Shown here: positions 44,573 through 55,860 of the stretch, one piece after another
How positions within the stretch are numbered: the stretch's first letter is position 1
Layout: each line of letters starts with the position of its first letter
Source of the DNA: Adiantum capillus-veneris
Taxonomy: Eukaryota > Streptophyta > Polypodiopsida > Polypodiales > Pteridaceae
DNA length: 64,000 nt
Direction: 5' to 3'
NCBI GenBank assembly: GCA_014529385.2
Contig: CM043971.1
Span: 90,041,840 to 90,105,839, forward strand
Program-made: the position numbers and the translations under genes
Notes under the pieces: model-generated
Database searches by the model: none
The model's input: only the letters and a program-made list of their open reading frames with translations
Told to the model about the DNA's origin: nothing

Positions 44573-46497
44573 ATGGCGGGGATGCAGGACGATGCGTCAG
44601 AATCAATGCCGAACACCATGTCAATGAAGATGGAGATGGAGGAGTTGTTCAAGACGAGGCAGCAGGAAGATCACATCGAGGTGGAGAGTGATGAAGCTAA
44701 GTCTGTCAGTGATCAGGGGAGTGTGGAGACGGCGGTGGGAGCGTTTGACCCAAATGAGGCGGAAACCCAGGTATGGCTCAAGCACATAGGCCTTTATGAG
44801 TTTGCATGTCTACCTTGGGACACATGGGCAAAGAATGAGTTCGTTGAGCAGCAGTGGAACATGATTAAGGAGAGTTATGGAGTGATTATAGGGGATGTGC
44901 TCTTGACACCAAGGTTGGTGTCCAAGGTTTTCAAAGTTCCATATTTACCTGTGTTGTCTAAGGGGAGGAAGGTGACTGACTCCTAGATGAAAAGGGGATT
45001 TGGAAATTCGGTTGGGACGAAGGCATACTATATGGTGCGGAATGCGGGTGGAATCAGAGCCTCAAATTTGTTTTGGTATCTGGAGAAGGTGTGCATTCTA
45101 CAAAAGACCGCTTACATGTCTAAGGAGGCTTTTGCACCATTGTTTCAGGCTGAGAGAGGCATTAAGGTTGATTGGGCAACAGTGTTGTATGATAGGATGC
45201 AACTTACAGGCAAGAGAGATCGGCGTCGGACACAGGCAGTGGGCAGAGTGGTGCCTTATTTGGCCGCAATCTTTGAGCATGTGCTGAAGGTTTTGTTGGT
45301 AACCCAGCAGGATTGAAGACACCAGTTGCAAATGTGGTGAAGGAAGAGGGAACATTATCTGGAATGAAGCGGAGGAAGTTTTTGTTGGGGTCTCCAACAG
45401 TTGAGAAAAGAAAATTACCTTTTAAAGTCTCTTGAAAGGGGTTGGAGGAGTCTGAATCAAAGTTGGACATTTTCACTATGGAGTCAGAGTCTAAGAAGTC
45501 GGAGTCCAAAGGTAAGAAGCTCACACTATTTAAGAAAGGAATGGGTGGAGCTGCGGAGAAGAGTGTTCCAGAGAGTGTGAAGGTAAAGGAAAGTAGTAGT
45601 ACCACTTATGGGGCCAAGGGGATTTTCTCTTTGGAGGAGGCTGCTAACTGTTTGGTTGATTTGAATGATTTCCTGCAGAATCAGGATGCGGCGCTTAGGG
45701 TGATGGAAAGTGAGAAGATGGAACATAAGTGTATTGCTATTCCAGAATGGAAAATGCAGAAAGTCAGGATGCAGTTATTTCAAGAGAGGTCCGATAAGGA
45801 AAGATTGCAGGAGGAGGTTAAGAGGATTACAACTGAGGCTATGGCAAGGAATGCTGAAGTTTTGAGTGTAGCTGAGGATTTCACTCGGTGGGCAGATGGA
45901 TTGAAGACTGCAGTGGATGAGAAATTTAAAGAATTGGGGAACAAGGTGGATGATTTGACCATTGAAAATATTTTTTTGATTAATAGAATAACTCCATTGG
46001 CGAATATGGAGAAGGCGGCATTGCAGAACCAGGGAATGACAGGCATCTTAGTAGCTGATTCGGATGCGGATGTCTTGAAGCAAGAAGTGCTGGAATATGC
46101 ATAGGAGATGTGGAATAAAGCAACTAGGTTTTGGAGGGAGCATATGGAAGTGTCGACGACGGATCGCTTCAAGAATTGGTTTCAGCTAGCTAGAGAGGAG
46201 AGCATTAGGAGGGAGAATGAGGCATTGAAGATGGAGAATGAGAGGCTGGTTGCAAAGATGGAGGAGTTGAAGAACAAAAGCAAGGAAATTGAAGTAAGTG
46301 CAGGGGGTCTGAGTAAGTGGACGGCAGAGATGAGCAGTGGCGTATTAGAACCAGATTGGAATTTGGCAGGTGGAGTGGAATTAGAAGTGAAAAAGCAGGA
46401 GGAAGCAGAGGTGGAAAAGCAAGCGGATCCGTATTTTGTGGCAGAAAAGGCTTTGGAGACAGATGCAGAAGGTGTTGCTGGGGAGCAAGATACTTGA
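44573..46497 (+). pseudogene. Extra 3' coding region of element C: NLS-like, coiled-coil protein
   Basis: About 641 codons, broken by TAG at 44984, a frameshift between 45316 and 45340, a stop near 45432 and TAG at 46102. The first 250 residues (WLKHIGLYEFACLPWDTW, GVIIGDVLLTPRLVSKVF, FGNSVGTKAYYMVRN) resemble the 'putative plant transposon protein' region seen next to Athila/Tat-type pol genes. Then comes a bipartite basic cluster (KRRK..KRK, about 45365-45420) and a long coiled coil rich in E, K and M (45700-46320). No membrane segment was seen, so it is not an obvious envelope. Function unknown. Confidence 0.7.
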
Positions 46498-46533
46498 TCA
46501 AGGGATTGTGGGTCCAGGTCGGCCTATGGCTCT

Positions 46534-46553
46534 AGCCACCGGGCTGTGCCACG
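46534..46553 (+). promoter_or_regulatory. Unusual pre-3'-LTR motif in place of a polypurine tract
   Basis: The bases just before the 3' LTR of element C read CCACCGGGCTGTGCCACG (about 46536-46553), not a purine run. Element D has CCACCGTGCGTGCCAAG in the same position (57762-57778). A purine-rich stretch is further upstream (46380-46420). Confidence 0.55.
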
Positions 46554-46829
46554 TGTTAAGCTGAGGGAATTTTGGATGTTTTACCTTAGTGGAATTTGGA
46601 ATATCAACTTTTGTACTTTTGGGATTCCAAGGGGTGTTCTTGGGAAAGGGCATTGCCCATTAGTATTCTCCAACTATGTAACTGTCGATCATTGTCTTTT
46701 TTGGAATGTGAAGGTGAAAGTTATGGCGGAATTAGTCTGTTTTTTGTTTCTAAGTTCTGTTCCAGTTCCAGTTCCAGTTCCATTCTGATTCCCTGTGTTT
46801 GTCTATTCTGAATGTCTGTGCCTATAACA
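46554..46829 (+). repeat. 3' LTR of element C
   Basis: 276 bp, TGTTAAGCTGAGGG to CTATAACA, followed by AGTAT (target duplicate). Confidence 0.92.
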
Positions 46830-47835
46830 AGTATGTATAAATCATATGGCCTTTAGTCCATAATGTTTTATGCAGGTATTTTGTGCTGAGTAAATATACA
46901 TCCTATGGCCCTTACATAGGGCACTATATGTAGTTGTCTCATGATGGGTATATAACATCATGTGGCCTTAGGGCCAATAGAGAGCTATATGTAGGTGTTT
47001 CGCGATGCAACTTACACATCCTATGGATTGAGGGCCATAGGGCACTATATGTAGTTATCTCATGATGGGTATATAACATTCTGTGGCCTTAGGGCCAATA
47101 TAGAGCCATATGTAGGTGTTTCGCAATGCAACTGTACACATCATATGGCCTAAGGGCCATAGGGCACTATACGTAGTTGTCTCGTGATGGGTATATAACA
47201 TCCTATGGCCTTAGGGCCAATATAGAGCTATATGTAGGTGTTTCACGATGCAACTGTACACATCCTATAGCCTGAGGTCCATAGGGCACTATATGTAGTC
47301 ATCTGATGATGTATATATAACATCGTGTGGCCTTAGGGCCAATATAGAGCTATATGTAGGTGTTTCACGAAGCAGTTGTACACATCCTATGGCCTGAGGG
47401 CCATAGGGCACTATATGTAGTTATCTCACGATGGGTATATAACATTCTGTGGCCTTAGGGCCAATATAGAGCTACATGTAGGTGTTTTGGGATGCAATTG
47501 TACACATCCTATGGCCTGAGGGCCATAGGACACTATATGTAGTTGTCTCATGATGGGTATATAACATCCTATGGCCTTAGGGACATAGGATGATATATGT
47601 AGGTGTTTCGTGATGCATATGTACACATCCTATGGTCTAAGGGGCATAGGGCACTATATGTAGTTGTCTCATGATAGGTATGTAACATTCTATGGCCTTA
47701 GGGCCATAGGGCACTATATGTAGGTGTTTTGTATTGAGTATATATAAATCATATGGCCTTTAGTCTATATGACGTTTTATCAAGGTGTTTTGTATTGAGG
47801 GCCATAGGGAGCGATATGTAGTTGTCTCATGATGG
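46830..47835. repeat. 122-bp palindrome-bearing tandem array
   Basis: The marker GCACTATATG recurs at 46921, 47042, 47164, 47286, 47408, 47530 and 47651 (steps 121-122), then at 47711 (a half step of 60). Each 122-bp unit is a dimer of related halves of about 61 bp, one with GTAGTTGTCTCATGATGGG and one with GTAGGTGTTTCGCGATGC. Each half holds an inverted repeat such as CCTATGGCC-TGAG-GGCCATAGG. Small ORFs in the array are side effects of the period. Confidence 0.92.
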
Positions 47836-49445
47836 TGACGGGAGCAAAGCGAACCCCGAACCCCGACAGCCTCTAAAACACCAGGGACCGAATGGCGCGC
47901 CTCGAGCATGTCATGGTAAAGCAAACAGGGGCACCACCTAGCTTCAGCGGCTAGGACGCAAACAACACACCACCATAACAAAGTTTTCATCCAAGAGAGA
48001 TGGATGCTTGGGAGTAATGATGAAGAGGAAAGGGAATGAGATCAAGTGAGAGAGAGAGAGAGAGAGAGTGAGGGAGGGGGTATAGCGGCTTAGTACTTAG
48101 CCACCACAAAAGGATGGCGAATCCGCACACCCTTCACACATACACAAGCTCACTCCAAACACAAGACTAGGTGGCGATTCCGCACACCTCACATGGGCAA
48201 AACATTGCAAGAAAACATACTCACAAAACCTCAAGCTTTATTTAGAGAATAAGGCAATGAAATGGGGAGCATAGGGTAGGCGAATGAGAAGGGAGAGCGT
48301 GGTAGAGCACATGGCGGATAGGTGGGAGTTGATGGCGAAGACTCGCACGAGGGTTATGGCCATCATCCTTCATTTAGTTTCCCTTCATCTTCCATAGCCC
48401 AAGGGTGTAGAGGTCATGCTCAAGACGAGCATGGTGATTGCGGTGATGGTGATGGTGTGGGTGTGTGTGTGTGCACTAGGCACACACAGTGCATAGTGTA
48501 CTCTTTGGTGATGGTGTGTGTGTGTGTGTGTGTGCACTAGGCACACACAGTGCATAGTGTACTCTTTGGTGATGGTGTGTGTCCTTAGTGTGATGGTGAC
48601 CCCTCTTTATATAGGGGAGGAGGGGGGAGAAATTCTAGAATTTAAAAATGAAGAAATCATTATCTACATAGGCCATGTGACTGTGGGTCCCACTTGTCTG
48701 GTTGTGTGTATATGTGCCAGAACAGCAGTCTCATGAGAGAGAGACTAAGAGAGAGAGGTGGGTTGATGAAAAAAAGTGAGAGGTGACATGGAGAATAAAG
48801 TAATTACAAGAGGGGAGAGAGGGGAGTGTGTTCAGAGGTGAATCTGTGTGCAGATGTGTATGAACACAAGAAAAATCAGGTAACCACCGGCTGGGGATGG
48901 GTCTGTGGGCACCTTTTTCAGTGAAACTGAGTGTGTGTGAGTGTGGGGGAGGTTATTTAGCTACAAGACAAGAGACATGGCGCCCTTTAGAGAGAGAGGG
49001 GGGTATTTGGGTCATGGGATATGATAGGAGAGAGAAAGAGGGGGTGGGGTATACTATTTTGGAAGATAGGGTAAGTTGCATGTGAGTTAGGGTGCATTAT
49101 TGGTGAGTTATAATGCATTATTGGTGAGAGGTGGGGTAGCTTGAGGGGAGAGAGAAAGGAGAAAGGACAAGGGGAAGAGAGAGGGGGTTGACCTTTTGAG
49201 TGGAGGAGAGGAAAAGGGACACTCGGCGGGGCAACAGTGAAGAAAAAGGAGGCAAGGTGGGGATGGGCTACCCCGCAGGCATGAGGTGGCCTATTTTACC
49301 TTTCTTATATATTTACATAATCATACTTTATTTTTTCTTACTTTTTCCAATGCCTTTTATCACTTCCTCCATAAGAGGGGGTTTTCATGGGGTGGGGACT
49401 AGAGAAGAGGGGTATGGGAGCTTGGCCTGTGAAAAGCCCCCATCA
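47836..49445. mobile_element. 1.6-kb insertion with TG..CA ends, candidate solo LTR
   Basis: It interrupts the array: left flank ..CATGATGG and right flank ATGGGTATATAG rebuild the array sequence CATGATGGGTATATA with a 4-bp duplication ATGG. Ends are TGACGGGAGC and GCCCCCATCA. It contains a TATA-like CTTTATATAGGGG (48604-48616), GA runs (48049-48067) and a duplicated block (TGTGCACTAGGCACACACAG at about 48473 and 48532). No coding domain. The size fits the 2-kb LTR class, but no full-length partner is in the window, so the orientation is unknown. Confidence 0.6.
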
Positions 49446-49835
49446 ATGGGTATATAGCATCATGTGGCCTTAGGGACACAATGAGTTTGTATACATCCTT
49501 TGGACTTAGGTCCATAGGATGCTATAAGTAGGTGTATTGATATTATTATATATATACATCATATGGCCATAGGTCCATAGGATGTATTGGTATGATTATA
49601 TATATACATCCTATGGCCTTAGGTCCATAGGGCCCTATATGTAGGTGTTTCATGATGACTATATGAACATCCTACGTACAAAAGGCCATAGGATGCTATA
49701 GTTGATGTTTCTAGCTAAGTATATATAGATCTTATGGATTTATGACCACAAGGTCTCCTCAATTTGTGTTTTGTGGTGAGCTATATATGCATCCTATGGA
49801 CTTTGGGTCATAGGGTGCTATATATAGTGATTTCA
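49446..49835. repeat. Continuation of the 122-bp array, more diverged
   Basis: Half-units with GGTCCATAGGATGCTATA, CCTATGGCCTTAGGTCCATAGGGCCC and TATATACATC. It continues the array split by the insertion to its left and fades out near 49835. Confidence 0.8.
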
Positions 49836-51530
49836 GAAAGCTAGAGCCTGCCAGGACATAAGGGGGTACGTATGAGCCGCACGATATGCCACGTGGCGCA
49901 TCCACATTCATTGATCATATGCCATGTGGTGTATCCACAACCATTGATTACATCTAGAGACCGTGTCTCAAGTAGTCCCGTGGATGTACATCCATATGAT
50001 ATGTTTACGTCTTTGAAGGGACATAAAAAACAACGGTGTGCACGTATCACATGATCAAATGTGTGCTCAAATTTCGTATGTGCACCTTTACAAGCCTCTT
50101 GCATGCACTAGCACCTTTGCAACCCATTCTAGTATATGGCCTCCTCGTTTAAATACTATTTGTATAAATATATGTATGTTGCATGTATACTTACACTTTC
50201 AAAACACTTGCAATTAGTGCGCAATTGCACATGGCAAAAAAAGCCGATTTTGTTTTTTTTTTTCTTACCCCAAATTTTTCCAAAATGTGTTTTCAAGTCT
50301 CCCAATCAATACTGCACAAAAAAATATGGCAATTTTTTCGAGGAAAATTTCTCTAATAATGAATGTTTTTTAGTGTATTTTTCAATATGCTTTTTTTGAT
50401 CCAGGGACGGTGATTTCGACCATGGGTGTCGTTCCACTCGTAGAGAGACGACACGGGCACTGCCAAAGTCTCATGTTAATTTTTCGAAAAAAATCTATAC
50501 TCTTTTTTTTTTGCGGAAAGCTCTTTCACTTTCCAATCCTTTGGTATGCCTCTCCCCCTAAGAAAACGATTTTAAACTCTTCAAAATTCAAAATAAAAGA
50601 GAGTGGGAAGTTTAGGTTTAAAATTTGAAAGTCAAATTTTGAATTTTGAACTAGCAAGATTGATTAACCTTATCTCTATCTCTCTCTTTCTTTCTCTCTC
50701 TCTCTCTTTCTTTTTGAAACCCTAGTCTCCTCTCTCAAACATAGCTCTCTGTGCGCTACCTTCTCCTCTCCTAAACGCCCTCCGTGCGCACTCCCTATGC
50801 CTCTTTTGCGCCGCCTCTGCTGTGTGCCCTCTCTACGCTCGAACAAAGAGCACCCCTCTATCGCCCTTGTTGCACCTCTTCTCCCTAACAACCAACACCT
50901 CACGCTACTCTTTGATGAAGGAATAGCCGCCCTTTGCCTCCCTCCGTGCGCCTCTCAAGCGTGCAACATCTCACGACATCGAATGCCTCCTTGAGCCTCT
51001 CTCTCAAACGTGCAGCATCCTGTGGTGCCGCCTCTTTCGCCTTCTCTCTCCCTCTCTGCGCCTCTCTACAGTTCCTCACAAGTAAGCTCAATCTTTTATT
51101 AAAAAAAAAACTAACGCTCTCTATAAAAAAATAGTAAAACAGTAAAATAGAAAAACAGAAAAACAGAAAAGAACTAGCCTTTGTATTGTACGCTTTTTGT
51201 TGGTGTGAGAGAGGTCCTAGAAAGAGGAGATGTGGTAGGACATGTGGTAGGGGGTGCCTGAATGACGATGCCACAGGTAAACCGGTAGATATTGAGGCCC
51301 AAAATTCACAAGGGAATGCCTGCTATATGAATGGGGAGAGATGAGAAGAGGGAGAAAAATGGTTATTTGGGGTGAGAGAGAAAGGAGAGTAAGAGAGACA
51401 AACAGAGGAGAGGAAGTTGAGAGAGAGGGAGGACTGATAATAAGGCCAAATTAACAATTTAAATCCGAGAGAGAGAGAGAGGGGGGGGGGGGGGGGGGGG
51501 AGAGGGAGAGAAAGAGAGAGAGGGCACCTT
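49836..51530. other. Unassigned stretch between arrays
   Basis: No gene found. It holds a direct repeat of about 40 bp (ATATGCCACGTGGCGCATCC near 49885, ATATGCCATGTGGTGTATCC near 49918); the first copy has a perfect G-box palindrome GCCACGTGGC (49888-49897). CT-rich tract at 50670-50710, a telo-box AAACCCTAG at 50717-50725, three diverged CGTGCGCCTCTC segments at 50780-51070 and a poly-G run in a GA tract near 51465-51505. It may be an untranslated leader or promoter of an unknown unit. Confidence 0.4.
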
Positions 51531-54500
51531 GTGGCCCTAGGGCTGTAGCGTGTCAACGTAGAGCATAGAGGGGTTTAGGGTAGCATAGAGCACACCTAGG
51601 CTCTGGGCCATAGGGTGTCAATGTAGAGCATTTAGGTTTTTTTAAATTATTGCCATGGAGCATGACACCTTGTTGCCGAAAATCAATAGGAGACAAACCT
51701 AGAGAAATAGTGGTTTCTTATTAGCATACACAACCGCCATAAGATGTCAAGATATAGAGCATGGAGATTTTTCCTTAGTATACAACAAACCCTATGGCCA
51801 TAAAGAGAGCACCTATGGCCTTGGGGCCATAGGTTGCCAAAAAACCCTCATAGTGGTTTCTAGCATACAAGGTGCCATATAGAGCATAGATCCGTTCTTA
51901 CTAGCATAGAGCGGACCCTATGGACTTTAGGCAAAAGGGGGCCAATATAGAGCATGGAGAGGCTCTTACTAGAATAGAGGGGACCCTATGGCCTTCAAGC
52001 CACATGGTGCCAATATGAGCAAATAGTGTTTTTTATTGACAAATATAGCTCCCTATGGCCCTAGGGCCATTGGTTGTCAAAAATCCATCATGAAGGGTTT
52101 CTTCAAATTGAAAACATAGAGGGAACCTTGTGGCCCTTGGGGCCATAGGATGTCATTATAGAGCATCGAGAGCTTCTTACTAACATAGAGGGGACCCTAT
52201 GACCTTCAAGCCTTAGGGTGTCAATATAGACCAAATAGTTCTTTATACCAACATAGAGAGCACTCCATGGCCCTGGGGCCATAGGTTGCCAAAACAATGA
52301 GGGTTTTTTTGAAACTATGAAGGCACCTTGTGGCCTTGGGGCCAAAGGATATCAATATAGAGCATAGAGCATAGAGAGATTCTTACCATCATAGAGGGAA
52401 CCCTATGGCCTTTCGGCCACAAGGTGTCATTATAGAGAAAACAAAGGTTCTTACTAGCATAGAGGGGACCCTATGGCCGCCAACCCACAAGGTCTCCTCA
52501 ATATAGAGCAAATAGTGTCTTTTATTGGCATGGAGAGCACCCTATGGCCTTGGGTCCATAGGTTGCCAAAAAACCCTCATGAAGGGTTTCTTTAAAACAT
52601 ACAGGGCACCTTGTGCCCTTGGGGTCATAAGATGTGTAGAGCATAGAGAGGTTCTTACTAGCATACGGGTCCCAATATAGAGCATAGATCGGTTCTTACT
52701 AGCATAGAGAGACCAAATAGTGCTTTATACATGGGTCCATAAGGTGCCAAAACAATGAGGGTTTTTTTTGAAACGATGAGGTCACCTTGTGGCCTTGGGG
52801 CCATAGGATGTCAATATAGAGCATGGAGCATAGAGCATAGAGCATAGAGCATAGAGAGCTTCTTACTATCATAGAGGGAATCCTATGGCCTTCAGGACAT
52901 AGGGTGTCAACATAGAGAAAACAGAGGTTCTTACTAGCTTAGAGGGGACCCTATGGCCTTCAGACCACAAGGTCTCCTCAACGGCATAGAGAGAACCCTA
53001 TGGCCATGGGTCCATTGGTTGCCAACAAAACCCTCATGAAGGGTTTCTTCAAAACATAGAGGGCAATTTGTGGCCTTGGGGTCATAGGATGTGTAGAGCA
53101 TAGAGAGTTACTTACTAGCATATAGGGGACCCTATGGCCTTCAGGTCTTACTAGCATAGAGACACCAAATAGTGCTCTATACATGTGGCCATAGGGTGCC
53201 AAAACAACGAGGGTTTTTTCAAAACAATGAGGGCACCTTGTGGCCTTCCAGCCATAGGATCTCAATATAGAGCATAGAGCATAGAGCATAGGGCATAGAG
53301 CATAGAGCATAGAGAGCTTCTTACTACCATAGAGGGAACCCTATGGCCTTCAGGCCACAGGGTGTCAATATAGAGAAAACAGAGGTTCTTACTAGCATAG
53401 AGGGGACCCTATGGCCTTCAACCCACAAGGTCTCCTCAATATAGAGCAAATAGTGTTTTTTACTGGCATAGAGAGCACCCTATGGCCCTCATGAAGGGTT
53501 TCTTTAAAAAATACAGGGCAGCTTGTGCCCTTAGGGTCATAAGATGTGTAGAGCATAGAGAGGTTCTTACTAGCATATAGGGGACTGAAGGCCATAGGGT
53601 CCCAACATAGAGCATAGATCGGTTCTTACTAGCATAGAGAGGCGAAATAGTGCTTTATACCTGAGGCCATAGGGTGCCAAAACAATGAGGGTTTTTCCGA
53701 AACAATGAGGGCACCTTGTGTCCTTGGGGCCACAGGATGTCAATATAGAGCATAAAGCATAGAGCATAGAGAGCTTCTTACTACCATAGAGGGAACCCTA
53801 TGGCCTTCAGGCCACAGGGTGTCAACATAGAGAAAACAAAGGTTCTTACTAGCATAGAGGGGACCCTATGGCCTTCAGCCCACAAGGTCTCCTCAATATA
53901 GAGCAAACAGTGTTTTACTGGCATAGAGAGCTCCCTATGGCCCTGGGTCCATAGGTTTCCAAAAAACCCTCATGAAGGATTTCTTCAAAACATAGAGGGC
54001 ACTTTGTGCCCTTGGGGTCATAGAATGTGTAGAGGATAGAGAGGTTCTTACTAGCATACAAGGGACCCTATGGCCTTCTCGCCATAGGGTGCCAATATAG
54101 AGCATAGATTAGTTCTTACTAGCAAAGAGCGGACCTTATGGACTTCAAGCCAAAGGGTGCCAATATAGAGCATAGATTTGTTCTTACTAGCATAGAGAGA
54201 CCAAATAGTGCTCTATACCTGGGGCCATAGGGTGCCAAAACAATGAGTTTCGAAAAAATGAGGGCACCTTGTGGCCTTGGGGCCATAGGATGTCAATATA
54301 GAGCATAAAGCAAGCATAGAGAGCTTCTTACTAGCATACAGGGAACCCTATGGACTTCAAGCCATAGGGTGTCAACATAGAGAAAATAGATCATAGAGAG
54401 CATAGAGCATAGAGAGCTTCTTACTATCATACAAGGAACCCTATGGCCTTTAGGCCACAGGGTGTCAACGTAGAGAAAATAGAGGTTCTTACTAGCATAG

Positions 54501-55493
54501 AGGGGACCCTATGGCCTTCATCCCACAAAGTCTCCTCAATATAGAGCAAATAATGTTTTTACTAGCAGAGAGAGCACCCTATGGCCATGGGTCCATAGGT
54601 TGCCACAAAACCCTCATGAAGGGTTTCTTCAAAACATAGAGGGCACCTTGTGCCCTTGGGGTCATAGTATGTGTAGAGCATATAGAGGTTATTACTAGCA
54701 TACAAGGGACCCTATGACCTTCAGGCCATAAGGTGCCAATATAGAGAATAGATCGGTTCTTACTAGCAGAGAGCAGACCCTATGGCCTTCAGGCCACAAG
54801 GTGCCAATATAGAGCAAAGATCGGTTCTTACTAGCATAGAGAGACCAAATAGTGCTTTATACCTGGGGCCATAGGGTACCAAAACAATGATTGTTTTTCA
54901 ATGGCATAGAGAGAACCCTATGGTCCTGGGTCCATAGGTTGCCAAAAAACCCTCATGAAGGGTTTCTTCAAAACATAGAGGGCAACTTGTGTCCTTGGGG
55001 TCATCAGATGTGTAGAGCATAGAGAGGTTCTTACTAGCATACAGGGGACAGGGTGCCAATATAGAGCATAAATCGGTTCATACTAGAAAAGATCGGACCC
55101 TATGGCCTTCAGGCCAAAGGGTGCCAATATAGAGCATGGAAAGGCTCTTACTAGAATAGAGGGGACCATATGGCTTTCAAGTCACATGGTGCCAATATAG
55201 AGAAAATAGTGTTTTTACTCGCATATAGAACATCCTATGGATCTAGGGCGATTGGTTGTCAAAAATCCATCATAGAAGCATTCCTATGGCCTTCAGCCCA
55301 CAAGGTCTTCTCAATATAGAGCAAATAGTATTTTTCATTGGTATACAAATCACCCTTGAGGCCCTTGAGGCCAACCCTATGGCCTTCAGGCCTTAGGGAG
55401 CCAATATAGAGCAAATGGTGCTTTATACCAGGGCCATAGCAAAACAATGAGGGTTTTTTGGAAACAATGAGGGCACCTTGTGGCCTTGGGGCC
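51531..55493. repeat. Palindromic higher-order array, period about 458 bp
   Basis: Modules of 50-90 bp each carry an inverted repeat (CCCTATGGCC..GGCCATAGGG and variants), joined by TATAGAGCATAGAGAGGTTC and TTCTTACTAGCATAGAG linkers. Groups of seven or eight modules repeat as a block: the marker GAGAAAAC(A)GAGGTTC is at 52435, 52915, 53373, 53830 and 54473 (steps 480, 458, 457, 643). Runs of GCATAGA (52830, 53270, 53755) are local expansions. It was interrupted at 55493 by element D and resumes at 58059. Confidence 0.9.

Positions 55494-55860
<367 letters not shown>

Larger units (their letters stand above)
33345..46829 (+). mobile_element. Ty3/gypsy element C, Athila/Tat-like, with nested solo LTR and LINE
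   Basis: LTRs of 269 and 276 bp (TGTTAAGCTGAG..CTATAACA) are flanked by the perfect duplication AGTAT (33340-33344, 46830-46834). The order is gag, protease, RT, RNase H, integrase, then an extra coding region 44573-46497. Removing the solo LTR (37734-38582) and the LINE (38775-42474) leaves about 8.9 kb. All frames are broken by stops or shifts. The bases before the 3' LTR are not a polypurine tract (see the note at 46534-46553). Confidence 0.93.

Noticed and set aside
46830-47835. CRISPR-like array
   Set aside because: Repeats are 61/122 bp without variable spacers, in a eukaryotic setting; this is a satellite.
48322-48736. CVCVHTR-type ORFs
   Set aside because: Produced by GT-repeat DNA in the 1.6-kb insertion.
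52978-53767. Minus-strand ORFs with LYALCSML-type repeats
   Set aside because: They only translate the GCATAGAG repeats of the 458-bp array.
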